Positions 8,229 through 16,171 of a DNA stretch of 64,000 nucleotides are shown here, piece by piece; position 1 is the stretch's first letter; the number at the start of each line of letters is the position of its first letter. Where the stretch lies: contig NZ_QAON01000004.1 of NCBI RefSeq assembly GCF_003051055.1, positions 1 through 64,000 of the forward strand. Reading direction: 5' to 3'. Origin of the DNA: Agitococcus lubricus. GTDB taxonomy: Bacteria > Pseudomonadota > Gammaproteobacteria > Pseudomonadales > Moraxellaceae. Below the pieces are notes generated by a model. The model saw only the letters and a list, made by a program, of their open reading frames with translations, ran no database searches and was not told the DNA's origin. Both the position numbers and the translations under genes were made by a program.

Positions 8229-9596
8229 ATGCATATTCATATTTTAGGTATTTGCGGCACATTTATGGGGTCATTAGCCGTTTTAGCTAAAAATTTAGGC
8301 CACACGGTCACAGGCAGTGATGCCAATGTGTATCCACCCATGAGTACCCAACTGGAAGCACAAGGTATTAGCCTGATGCAAGGTTATGAACCTGAACATT
8401 TGCAGCCTCACCCCGATTTAGTGATTGTGGGTAATGCCATGAAACGCGGCATTCCTGCAGTAGAATATGTGTTAAATGAAGGCATTCCTTATACTTCTGG
8501 CCCACAATGGTTGGCGCAATATGTGTTACAAGGCAAACATGTATTAGGCGTGGCTGGCACACATGGTAAAACAACCACGACAACAATGGTGGCTTGGATT
8601 TTAGAACAAGCAGGTTTAGAACCTGGTTTTTTGATTGGGGGAGTGCCCAAAGGGTTTGAAGCGAGCGCACGTTTAGGCGGCGGCCAATATTTTGTCGTTG
8701 AAGCCGATGAATATGATTCAGCGTTTTTTGATAAACGCTCTAAGTTTGTTCATTACGCGCCAAAAACAGCCATTTTAAATAATTTAGAATTTGACCATGC
8801 TGATATTTTTGATGATTTAGCCGCTATTCAAAAACAATTTCATCATTTAGTCCGCACTATTCCCAGCACAGGCAAAATTATTGTCCCTGCCAACGATGAC
8901 AACTTAAAAGACACTTTAGCCAAAGGCTGTTGGACTCCTGTGGAAACCACAGGTATCACCCCCAATTCTAGCGATTGGCAAGCGGAGTTGCGTGCCAATG
9001 ATGGCAGTCATTTTGTCGTGTCTTATCAAGGTCAACAAGCCGAAGTCACTTGGGGCATGACCGGTTTACACAGTGTTTATAATGGTTTAGCCGCCGTTGC
9101 CGCTGCGCATAATGTCGGTGTTGATTTGGCGACGGCTTGTGCGGCATTAAGCGCGTTTGATGGCGTAAAACGGCGCATGGAGTTGGTGGGTGAAGTGGCC
9201 GATATTAGTGTTTATGATGATTTTGCCCACCACCCGACGGCAATTAAAACCACCTTAGAAGGCTTACGCAACAAGGTTGGCGCGCGCAAAATTTGGGCAA
9301 TTATTGAGCCGCGCTCAAACACTATGCGAATGGGTACACACAAAGATAATTTAGCTGAATCGGCTCGTGATGCTGACCAAGTGATTTGGTATCAGCCCGC
9401 AGGTTTAGATTGGGATTTAAGCCCCGTCATTGCGGCTTCACCTGTGCCAGCTCAAGTGGCTAATAATATTGATGGCATTATTGCTGATGTTATTGCTCAG
9501 GTTAAATCGGGTGATGCGATTGTCATTATGTCTAATGGTGGTTTTGGCGGCATTCATGGCAAGTTAGTGAATACGTTAAAAGCAAAGTTTGCTTAG
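8229..9596 (+). CDS. mpl: UDP-N-acetylmuramate:L-alanyl-gamma-D-glutamyl-meso-diaminopimelate ligase
   Basis: Mur-ligase that attaches recycled tripeptide to UDP-MurNAc, joining peptidoglycan recycling (compare anmK) to synthesis. The N-terminal HILGICGTFMGSLA (residues 3-16), P-loop GVAGTHGKTTTTTM (about 108-121), EADEYDSAFFDKRSKF and the C-terminal YDDFAHHPTAI are diagnostic. Its 455 residues compare with about 457 in E. coli. The TAG stop codon is made from the TA target duplication plus the first base of the MITE-like element that begins at 9596, so the insertion sits exactly at the 3' end of the gene. Confidence 0.97.
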   Translation: MHIHILGICGTFMGSLAVLAKNLGHTVTGSDANVYPPMSTQLEAQGISLMQGYEPEHLQPHPDLVIVGNAMKRGIPAVEYVLNEGIPYTSGPQWLAQYVLQGKHVLGVAGTHGKTTTTTMVAWILEQAGLEPGFLIGGVPKGFEASARLGGGQYFVVEADEYDSAFFDKRSKFVHYAPKTAILNNLEFDHADIFDDLAAIQKQFHHLVRTIPSTGKIIVPANDDNLKDTLAKGCWTPVETTGITPNSSDWQAELRANDGSHFVVSYQGQQAEVTWGMTGLHSVYNGLAAVAAAHNVGVDLATACAALSAFDGVKRRMELVGEVADISVYDDFAHHPTAIKTTLEGLRNKVGARKIWAIIEPRSNTMRMGTHKDNLAESARDADQVIWYQPAGLDWDLSPVIAASPVPAQVANNIDGIIADVIAQVKSGDAIVIMSNGGFGGIHGKLVNTLKAKFA

Positions 9597-9744
9597 AGGC
9601 TGTTGACGTTTTGAAATACAGCGTGTTTTACCTGAAAAATCCCAATAAAACTACATCAAAAGAGGCTTCGACTCCGCTCAGCCAGCGCAAAAAAGCTCCC
9701 TGAGCGGAGTCGAAGGGATAGTTTAAGCAAACGTCAACAATCCC
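9596..9744. mobile_element. MITE-like element, family 1, short variant
   Basis: A 149-bp non-coding element. It starts GAGGCTGTTGACGTTTTG and ends with the inverted counterpart CAAACGTCAACAATCCC, and is flanked by TA on both sides (9594-9595 and 9745-9746). Its terminal repeats match those of the 267-bp elements at 17476 and 35534. The interior holds a long hairpin (9667-9714). TA duplication is seen in IS630-type and some IS5-type transposons; I do not assign a family. Confidence 0.7.
9667..9714. repeat. TTCGACTCCGCTCA inverted repeat (REP-like)
   Basis: Arms TTCGACTCCGCTCA (9667-9680) and TGAGCGGAGTCGAA (9701-9714) pair perfectly over 14 bp around a 20-base loop. Related copies occur at 13083-13172 and 19642-19713. 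Here it sits inside a family 1 element, just after mpl, and could end mpl transcription or stabilise its mRNA. Confidence 0.8.
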
Positions 9745-9757
9745 TAACATTAAAACT

Positions 9758-9785
9758 AAAGGCGCAAATTGCGCCTTTATTTTTG
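9758..9785 (-). terminator. terminator of the AbiEii-like gene, left copy
   Basis: Arms AAAGGCGC (9758-9765) and GCGCCTTT (9771-9778) around AAATT, with a T tract on the plus side and A/T-rich sequence on the minus side, so it may work both ways. The same hairpin recurs at 10751-10771, on the other side of the nucleotidyltransferase module. Confidence 0.75.
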
Positions 9786-10484
9786 TTGTACTTCTCTTAG
9801 CAAACGTGGTGCATACTCTAAAATCAAGACATTACTCCATTGGTCTTTCATCAATAATGTTTTTTTAGCCGCTTTTTTATACACGTCTGGCCGTTTTATC
9901 ATATCTTGCAGGGCAGTAATTACATCAGGAATAACGACTTTCACCCCATAATGTTGCTCAGCCAAACTTATCGCTTGTTGTGGAATACTACCCCATGCCT
10001 TATACATGGCTAAAATATCGAAAATGTCTTTATACGGTTCAGTGAGTTTTCTATCCGCGTTTGCTAAGAGTTTTGTATAGAAACAAGAGACTCTATCTAA
10101 AACAGGCACAGGAAACTTAGCTAAGTTAGATTCATAGCCTAAATCATAATCATCAAAACTAACAAATTCTAATTTTATAGCAGTATTTTGATGTTTTATG
10201 ACGGTACGTACAGCATCTCGGTCGGCACGAATCTCGCGGATATAGTCAAAATCCTTTTTTACTAATTCTCCAAGTGTGTTGTTAGTTACTTGCTCTCGCA
10301 CCGCACGATAAGATGCTTTATTGGGACATAAAAAATCTATATCTACCGATTGCCTATATTCATCAAGTTCTAAGGCGATGCGTGTTCCTCCGCCAAAAAT
10401 AATCTTATGTTGAAAGAAAAACTCTGCATTAAAAAACTCTAACGCTGATGCAATAATTTGATGATGCGCCAATAGATAATTCAT
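9777..10484 (-). CDS. AbiEii/AbiGii-type nucleotidyl transferase
   Basis: 235 residues from the ATG of MNYLL (the longer reading adds 11 residues that overlap the upstream gene). The nucleotidyltransferase core is visible: the GGGTRIALELDEYRQSVDIDF region (about residues 30-50) carries the GG/T...DID pattern, followed by IKLEFVSFDD with a third acidic position and DIFDILAMYKAW near 165. This family includes AbiEii toxins of type IV toxin-antitoxin and phage-exclusion systems as well as uncharacterised enzymes. The start lies one base after the stop of the 69-residue gene, so the two form a unit. The canonical AbiEi antitoxin is absent; the short upstream protein is the only candidate partner. 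Confidence 0.8.
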   Translation of the reverse strand: MNYLLAHHQIIASALEFFNAEFFFQHKIIFGGGTRIALELDEYRQSVDIDFLCPNKASYRAVREQVTNNTLGELVKKDFDYIREIRADRDAVRTVIKHQNTAIKLEFVSFDDYDLGYESNLAKFPVPVLDRVSCFYTKLLANADRKLTEPYKDIFDILAMYKAWGSIPQQAISLAEQHYGVKVVIPDVITALQDMIKRPDVYKKAAKKTLLMKDQWSNVLILEYAPRLLREVQQK

Positions 10485-10485
10485 A

Positions 10486-10695
10486 TTATATGGCTGGCAT
10501 AAACACACCTTGACCAAATTCTTTAGTCAGGCGAGCAATTAATTTTTTTTCTTTAGGCAATAGTTTTTGTTGGCTAATATATGCCCAACGCTTCTCATAA
10601 AACACAAAAGCCAATTGAGCAGGAATAAATTTTTGATGAATGTCCCACAAAATATGATTTAGCTCTGGATAATGGCTACGGTTAATATTGGACAT
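10486..10695 (-). CDS. small hypothetical protein paired with the AbiEii-like gene
   Basis: 69 residues, basic and rich in aromatic residues (MSNINRSHYPELNH...). The ATG start at 10693-10695 is taken rather than a TTG six bases earlier. I recognise no family. The middle (FVFYEKRWAYISQQKLLPKEKKLIARL) could form helices as in a small antitoxin or substrate-recognition protein. TAA and the next ATG are separated by one base, so it is almost certainly cotranscribed and coupled with the nucleotidyltransferase, which suggests a partner role. Confidence 0.65.
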   Translation of the reverse strand: MSNINRSHYPELNHILWDIHQKFIPAQLAFVFYEKRWAYISQQKLLPKEKKLIARLTKEFGQGVFMPAI

Positions 10696-10750
10696 AATCA
10701 ACTACTGTTTAAACATCAGTCTTAAATCTAGCCAAAATTGAAGCAAAAAT

Positions 10751-10774
10751 AAAGGCGCAAATTGCGCCTTTATT
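10751..10774 (-). terminator. terminator of ppa, right copy of a duplicated hairpin
   Basis: Arms AAAGGCGC (10751-10758) and GCGCCTTT (10764-10771) are identical to those at 9758-9778, including the loop and the first flanking bases (ATAAA/TATTTT). It lies about 75 bases downstream of the ppa stop codon on the minus strand. Confidence 0.8.
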
Positions 10775-10845
10775 TTAATCTCATCGACCACCCTTACGCC
10801 AACCTTTCACACAGGGAGAGAGTTCGAGCGAGGGGAAGAGCTCGC

Positions 10846-11373
10846 TTATTTTTTAGCAGCTTCGATAGACTTTAATACTTCCGCCTTAGCGACGTCAGCA
10901 CCTTCCCAACCTGTCACTTTAACCCACTTACCTGGCTCTAAGGCTTTGTAAGTTTCGAAGAAATGCTTGATTTGGTTGACTAATAACTCTGGAAGGTCAG
11001 TATATTCTTTAACATGTTTGTATAGCGGTGTTAACTTGTCGTGTGGGACAGCAATTAATTTTGCATCAATACCAGACTCATCTTCCATATTTAATTTGCC
11101 AACTGGACGGCAACGAATCACCGAACCTGCGGCAACAGGATATGGCGTGACAACTAATACGTCTAATGGGTCACCGTCTTCAGACAAGGTGTTGGGGATA
11201 TAACCATAGTTAGCAGGGTAAAACATCGCAGTACCCATAAAACGGTCAACAAATAACGCATCGCTGTCTTTGTCAATTTCGTATTTGATGGGGTCGTGGT
11301 TCGCAGGGATTTCGATGACAACATAAATGTCGTTTGGGGCGTCTTTTCCTGGAGGGATGTTATTGTAACTCAT
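10846..11373 (-). CDS. ppa: inorganic pyrophosphatase
   Basis: Family I soluble pyrophosphatase that hydrolyses PPi to drive biosynthesis. The metal-binding signature DGDPLDVLV is at about residues 66-74, with the [17 protein letters not shown] start typical of the family and [15 protein letters not shown] further on. Its 175 residues equal the E. coli length. Monocistronic, with a GAGAGTAAACC ribosome-binding region and an intrinsic terminator downstream. Confidence 0.97.
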   Translation of the reverse strand: MSYNNIPPGKDAPNDIYVVIEIPANHDPIKYEIDKDSDALFVDRFMGTAMFYPANYGYIPNTLSEDGDPLDVLVVTPYPVAAGSVIRCRPVGKLNMEDESGIDAKLIAVPHDKLTPLYKHVKEYTDLPELLVNQIKHFFETYKALEPGKWVKVTGWEGADVAKAEVLKSIEAAKK

Positions 11374-11511
11374 GGTTTACTCTCTTTGATGGATGCGTAC
11401 TTACGTTGTAAAGGGTCGTAAGTGCTTTTGAACGCCGCGTATTATACGCTTGTTGTCACAATTGCCAACAGCTTCTCTATATAACTATTAGCACTATTGA
11501 GCGGAACTTGC

Positions 11512-12849
11512 TTAGGCAATACGCATAAAGGCTTTAGTGACTTTACGCAAATGTGGCCAAACGGTGTTACGTCCTGCGGCTTTGGCTTTATACAAGGCCT
11601 TATCCGCTTGTTGTAAGACATTGTCTGGTGTTTGATGTTGACCTAATTGTCGACTACTCACCCCTAAACTTAAAGTGACATACGGATAAGCACTCGATTT
11701 GCTATGCGCTATGTGTAGTTGTTGTACGGCCAGTCTAATCCGTTCAGCAATATCTAAGGCATCCACCAGCTCGGTTTCTGGCAACAACACCACAAATTCT
11801 TCGCCACCGTAACGCGCCACGACATCTGCAGGACGATATAAGGCCTGCTGAATAGTTTGTGCCACTTTGGCTAAACAGCTATCCCCTTGTAAATGACCAT
11901 AATGGTCGTTGTAGCACTTAAAGTAATCGATATCACACAAAATCACCGATAAAGGTTGTTGCTGACGCAGTGCCCGTTTCCATTCTTTATCATAAGTTTC
12001 ATCAAAATAGCGACGATTGGCGAGCTGTGTTAATTCATCAGTATAGGCTTTTTCTGCCAAATAGGCTGCGGTTTGCTTTTGTTCTGCTAAGGCTTGCTGC
12101 GCATGGCTTAAGGCTTGACGCATATAGATGATTTCATTTTGCAGCAATAACATCGGCTGCTGATGTGCAGCTGTAACCTGATATTGCTGTTGCCAATAAA
12201 GATACGCTAAGACAAAAGGACTGGCGGTCAAACTTAATAATAATCGACTAAACAATGTTCCCGTGAAAGTAGGCACAAAGTCCACACTACCTAACTGTAC
12301 CATCACACTCCATACCAAACCGTCCACTAGCAAAAATAAACTCAATGTAAAAAACACATTTAACCATAAATTCATTGGCCATTTAGGTTTAGCAAAATAT
12401 TCCCATGCGATGGCTAAAAAAATAACATCAATGACCATACTCGCCAAAAATGCCGATAATAAACGTAGCGTTGGCAGTGGGAGATAACTTAAGCCTGCTT
12501 GTTCAGGTAATTGCCAACTGAGACTATGTAAAATCAGTGTTGTGATTATCATCAATATAAACAGATGGGTCATCACCGCTCTAAAAACTCTAGGGCCTTC
12601 AAAGACATATATCACAAATACGGCCAATAAAACGGAGGTATAAAATACGCTAAACCCTATCACGAAACGATAAATCGATAACTCTAAATGGAGTCCCGCA
12701 CTGCTTAACCACAAACTCGTGACCACGAGACAGCCCAATAAGCTATAAAACAAGCCTAGACCCATTTTTTGACGCGCAGTATGTGCCCATAAGAGCATTA
12801 AAAACATAATCAGTGTTTGTGCCAGTGTGCAACTCAGTGCAAATAACAT
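11512..12849 (-). CDS. membrane-anchored diguanylate cyclase (GGDEF)
   Basis: 445 residues. The N-terminal 225 residues contain about seven membrane helices; a short coiled linker (ALSHAQQALAEQKQTAAYLAEKAYTDELTQL) precedes a C-terminal GGDEF domain (about 265-430). The active-site motif is GGEEF (about 346-350), and the inhibitory I-site RPAD lies five residues before it, so the enzyme is predicted active and product-inhibited. It makes cyclic di-GMP from GTP at the inner membrane. The membrane part is an unidentified sensor. There is no EAL domain and no adjacent partner. Confidence 0.9.
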   Translation of the reverse strand: MLFALSCTLAQTLIMFLMLLWAHTARQKMGLGLFYSLLGCLVVTSLWLSSAGLHLELSIYRFVIGFSVFYTSVLLAVFVIYVFEGPRVFRAVMTHLFILMIITTLILHSLSWQLPEQAGLSYLPLPTLRLLSAFLASMVIDVIFLAIAWEYFAKPKWPMNLWLNVFFTLSLFLLVDGLVWSVMVQLGSVDFVPTFTGTLFSRLLLSLTASPFVLAYLYWQQQYQVTAAHQQPMLLLQNEIIYMRQALSHAQQALAEQKQTAAYLAEKAYTDELTQLANRRYFDETYDKEWKRALRQQQPLSVILCDIDYFKCYNDHYGHLQGDSCLAKVAQTIQQALYRPADVVARYGGEEFVVLLPETELVDALDIAERIRLAVQQLHIAHSKSSAYPYVTLSLGVSSRQLGQHQTPDNVLQQADKALYKAKAAGRNTVWPHLRKVTKAFMRIA

Positions 12850-13040
12850 GATGGCTACTCCTTAACCGTCCTGACTGAGCAGTAAAATTGAATCATCTAC
12901 AAGCCCAGTACGTTGCAGACTTTGTTGAGCGGATTAGCCTAAGTTATATAAACATTGGGGAGCAATTGTGGAGACTAGATGAAAAGCCGCCTCTTATACA
13001 GACAGCAGCGCAATTATGTATGAAAGCAGTTAATTTTAGA

Positions 13041-13209
13041 TAATCACTGTCAGGTTAAAACATTGGCACTTAAAAACTGTCCTTCGACCCTTCGGCTGGC
13101 TAAGGGCTGGCCAAGCTCAGGCCGCATGTTTGCGTTTACTTAGCGGAGTCGAGGGGGTTGAGCGGAGTCGAAACCAAATCAGCAAAACAGGCTTAAATGA
13201 CGGGCATTA
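13041..13209. mobile_element. MITE-like element, family 2, copy 1
   Basis: A 169-bp non-coding element. The left end TAATCACTGTCAGGTTAA is the imperfect inverse of the right end TTAAATGACGGGCATTA. The interior carries a composite TTCGAC..GGAGTCGAA hairpin (13083-13172). The copy at 19598-19744 has the same ends and the same order of inner blocks (..CTTAAAAA, TTCGAC, GTCGAAACCAA, GCTTAA). No target duplication is obvious here. Confidence 0.6.
13083..13172. repeat. composite TTCGAC / GGAGTCGAA inverted repeat
   Basis: TTCGAC at the left pairs with GTCGAA at the right end; the GGAGTCGA block is present twice (13144-13151 and 13164-13171). Related to the perfect hairpin at 9667-9714 but with an altered centre. 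Confidence 0.6.
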
Positions 13210-13321
13210 GTAGCTGTAGGGGCGATTGCTATATTATGTGCAAAACACGCCACCGTTAGGACATCAACAGCTCGATGGTTTAATTGCTAAGATTGATGTG
13301 AACCGCGTGGTATCAACGATT

Positions 13322-13993
13322 TTATTCCACTTCAAAACGATAACCCACACCGTATACGGAATGAATCACAACTTGTTCGCCCATAACGGTAGCAATTTTT
13401 TTACGCAAATTTTTAATATGACTATCAACGGCACGGTCAAATACCTCGCTATCATCCTCATAAGCCATTTGTAAGAGTTGCCCCCGCGAGAAAATACGGC
13501 TTGGATGTGACATCAATACCGATAATAAACGATACTCTTGTGGGGTAAGGTCTAAACGCTGACCTCTACATTGAATACGTTGCGTGAGAGGGTCATTATC
13601 AAAAATAGATACAGGCTTATTTACACTTAATGCGCCTGAGCGACGTAACAACACGGTGACACGGGCAATCATTTCTTTAGGGCTAAACGGTTTACATAAA
13701 TAATCATCCGCACCCAATTCAAAGCCCAGTAAACGGTCTACCTCTTCGGCGCGGGCAGTAATCATAATAATAGGGACGGCAGAAAACTGACGAATGGCTT
13801 GGCAAATCTCTGTGCCACTCATATAAGGCACCATAATATCTAATATCACCAGTTGCGGCTGAAAGTCACGGACATAGGCCACTACGCCCTCACCATCAAC
13901 AAAATGTGTCACATCCAAACCCGCTTTTTTTAAGTAAGCGATTTCAATATCAGCAATATGCTGTTCATCTTCAACTAATACCACGGAAGTCAT
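13322..13993 (-). CDS. OmpR-family response regulator
   Basis: 223 residues. The receiver domain (1-115) has the acidic pair EDE at 8-10, the phospho-acceptor Asp in LVILDIMVP (about residue 51), Thr in IMITARAEEVD and Lys in LCKPFSP. The C-terminal winged helix (about 130-222) has the RLLSVLMSHPSRIFSRGQLL and DRAVDSHIKNLRKKI recognition segment. It resembles BaeR. Its start overlaps the stop of the histidine kinase by four bases, so the kinase is translated first and the pair is coupled. Confidence 0.93.
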   Translation of the reverse strand: MTSVVLVEDEQHIADIEIAYLKKAGLDVTHFVDGEGVVAYVRDFQPQLVILDIMVPYMSGTEICQAIRQFSAVPIIMITARAEEVDRLLGFELGADDYLCKPFSPKEMIARVTVLLRRSGALSVNKPVSIFDNDPLTQRIQCRGQRLDLTPQEYRLLSVLMSHPSRIFSRGQLLQMAYEDDSEVFDRAVDSHIKNLRKKIATVMGEQVVIHSVYGVGYRFEVE

Positions 13994-15702
13994 ACTGTTT
14001 CTGCTTGCTCTAAGGGAAGATAAATATCAATCTTTAGCCCACCTAATAGCGAATGACTCGCCTGTATGAGGCCATTATGGGCGCTGACAATGGCTTGGCA
14101 AATGGCCAAGCCCAAACCAGAGCCGCCATTTTTGCGACTACGTGATTCATCTACACGATAAAAGCGGTCAAATAAATGAGCTAAGGCTTCTGTAGGAACG
14201 CTGGGCGCGCTATCTTCTATCGTTAAACGCAATTGTGTCGCTTCAATATGGGCAGTCATACAGACTTTACCCCCTGCATCGGTATAACGACTAGAGTTGG
14301 TGAGTAAATTGGCCAATACTTGCGTGATACGCAATCTATCGGCGTCGATACAGAGACCATCAGGTGTTTGATTACTGACCTCTAAACTTAATTGCTGCTG
14401 TTGCAAGCGTGCACTAAATGCGTGTTGCAAGTCGGCCAATAACTCCCCAATTGCGACAGGTTGAAATTGATAATCCTGTTTACCTGCATCTGCACTGGCG
14501 AGCTGATGTAAATCCCCCACTAAACGATTCATATCGGCCACAGTATGTGCCAACACGCCTAAACGTTCAGAATTTGTAGGAATAATACCATCTGCCATCG
14601 CTTCTAAGTGGGTACTTAAAATCGTAATCGGGGTTCTGAGTTCATGTGAGGTATCCGCCACCCATTGTCGACGTGAGCGTTCAAATGCCTCTAACTGCTC
14701 GGCCATTTGGTTAAAATCACGGGCAACGTCGCCCAACTCATCACGACGGCGACTATTGATTCGAATACTAAAGTCACCCGCAGCAACTAACTGTGCGGCA
14801 TCAGCCAATTCTTTAATGGGTTGACGAAAATAGCGCGCTAATAACCCTGCGGCTAAGGCAGAAGCCATTAACCCCAATACCGCAATGCCTAAGATATTAT
14901 GAATTTGCTGATTGATAAAACTGTTATTATATTCGTCACCCCGACTTTGAATATTACCCGCCATCAGTGGTTTAGCTAAGGCCAAATAGCCAATCAATTT
15001 TTGTTCGCCATTTTCTGTGAGGTACAACTCCCTACGTGGGTCAAGCTCAGGATGAGGATGTCCTGCCAGTACACGACCCTCAACCGAGACGACCGCCATA
15101 CGTTGTCCAATCGACGCTAAATCACCACTACCCCGTTGCGGACGCCCCCCTTGAGGCATGGGTGGCGTTTGTGGTGTGGGCAAATTTAGCGCGGGGGTAG
15201 GCAGGGCTGGGTTTTGCTCCGACTCAGATGTAGAGATGGGTTGCCATTGGTCATTGCGGGTCGTTGCCGCAGGTGTAGGCTCAGCTTCTAATAAGGTCGG
15301 GTCATTTTCTACCACTTGCCATGTTTGACCTGCGCCATCTTGGCCACCGGTATTGGGTAAAATTTCTAAATCATGAACACCAACACCTGAGCCTTGACTT
15401 CCGCCCTGCTGCCCCCCCATCAAACCCGGTACTTGCTGTACCAATAAACTCATACCAATCGCAAAATCTGGCGCATCTAACTCTTGTAAAAACTGCCAGC
15501 CTCCGTGTTGTTGATAATGATAAATCAGTGCTTTTTCGATAGCGGTCATATGACTAAGTTCGGTCATACGAATATGATTCTTAAACCCCTTTTCTAAACT
15601 GACACTCATCATAATTGCCATACTCAGGACAACCACTGAGGCAACACCTGTCATGACTAAGAATAAGGTTTGTACAATAGACGGTTTAAGTTTTATCGCC
15701 AT
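13990..15702 (-). CDS. membrane histidine kinase (BaeS-like)
   Basis: 570 residues. One membrane helix at about 13-33, an unusually long periplasmic part (about 34-265) with a Gly/Gln/Pro-rich stretch (GGQQGGSQGSG, then TPAPP-like runs near 140-185), a second helix at about 266-290 and a HAMP domain to about 345. HisKA contains DTSHELRTPITIL with the phospho-accepting His near 350. HATPase_c contains NLLTNSSRYTD and GSGLGLAICQAIVSAH. The low-complexity insert is unlike classical BaeS and may be a disordered linker. It lies between the small secreted-protein gene (12 bp upstream) and the response regulator (overlap). Confidence 0.93.
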   Translation of the reverse strand: MAIKLKPSIVQTLFLVMTGVASVVVLSMAIMMSVSLEKGFKNHIRMTELSHMTAIEKALIYHYQQHGGWQFLQELDAPDFAIGMSLLVQQVPGLMGGQQGGSQGSGVGVHDLEILPNTGGQDGAGQTWQVVENDPTLLEAEPTPAATTRNDQWQPISTSESEQNPALPTPALNLPTPQTPPMPQGGRPQRGSGDLASIGQRMAVVSVEGRVLAGHPHPELDPRRELYLTENGEQKLIGYLALAKPLMAGNIQSRGDEYNNSFINQQIHNILGIAVLGLMASALAAGLLARYFRQPIKELADAAQLVAAGDFSIRINSRRRDELGDVARDFNQMAEQLEAFERSRRQWVADTSHELRTPITILSTHLEAMADGIIPTNSERLGVLAHTVADMNRLVGDLHQLASADAGKQDYQFQPVAIGELLADLQHAFSARLQQQQLSLEVSNQTPDGLCIDADRLRITQVLANLLTNSSRYTDAGGKVCMTAHIEATQLRLTIEDSAPSVPTEALAHLFDRFYRVDESRSRKNGGSGLGLAICQAIVSAHNGLIQASHSLLGGLKIDIYLPLEQAETV

Positions 15703-15714
15703 CTTAGCCCCTTT

Positions 15715-16014
15715 TTAATAACCTGAGCGTGGCGGAGGATTTCCTCCTGTCGGGGCTTGTCCACCTTGCCCGCCCATCGCCTGTGATGGCACCCACACCA
15801 TACGACATTGACCAACAACGCGTTGCCCCTGACCATTTTGTAGAGTGACGGTATCGCCCTCTTTTTTATTTTTACAGGCCTCAAAAAACGCTTTTGGCGG
15901 GCCTGGTGGCGGCTCACCCATACGCCCATTATTGCCACCGATAGGTGGGGGTAAGTTTTGAGCCATGACCGATGCTGAAATACAACACAGTATGGCGACA
16001 TACAGCTTAGACAT
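15715..16014 (-). CDS. small secreted Pro/Gly-rich protein linked to the two-component system
   Basis: 99 residues with a signal peptide (MSKLYVAILCCISASVMA, cleavage before QN). The mature protein has proline/glycine-rich ends (LPPPIGGNNG, GEPPPGPP, GGNPPPRSGY) around a small core KAFFEACKNKKEGDTVTLQNGQGQRVVGQCRMVWVP with two cysteines. I know no function for it. A good AGGAAAC ribosome binding site lies eight bases before the ATG. It is the first gene of a three-gene unit with the kinase (12 bp on) and regulator, so it may be a periplasmic ligand or modulator of the kinase, whose periplasmic part is also Pro/Gly rich. Confidence 0.7.
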   Translation of the reverse strand: MSKLYVAILCCISASVMAQNLPPPIGGNNGRMGEPPPGPPKAFFEACKNKKEGDTVTLQNGQGQRVVGQCRMVWVPSQAMGGQGGQAPTGGNPPPRSGY

Positions 16015-16171
16015 CGTTTGAGTTTCCTATTGTGCATGCATGTTATTTCGTCAAAGACTTACATGCCAACCGAGCAACGTCGACTGGTTCGACACCGAGC
16101 AGTTGTTCTTTTCTTCATGTAGACGATAGACTATAACTATGGAGCAATCATGGATAATCGCCCCATTTTTG

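Larger units (their letters stand above)
12850..13321. other. intergenic, 472 bp, with a MITE-like element
   Basis: Separates the diguanylate cyclase promoter side from the end of the response-regulator gene. It holds a family 2 MITE-like element at 13041-13209. The remainder has no supported gene. Confidence 0.6.

Noticed and set aside
15693-16037. 114-codon frame overlapping the small secreted protein
   Set aside because: Out of frame with a protein that has a clear signal peptide and ribosome binding site; many Cys, Arg and Trp codons as in a shadow frame.
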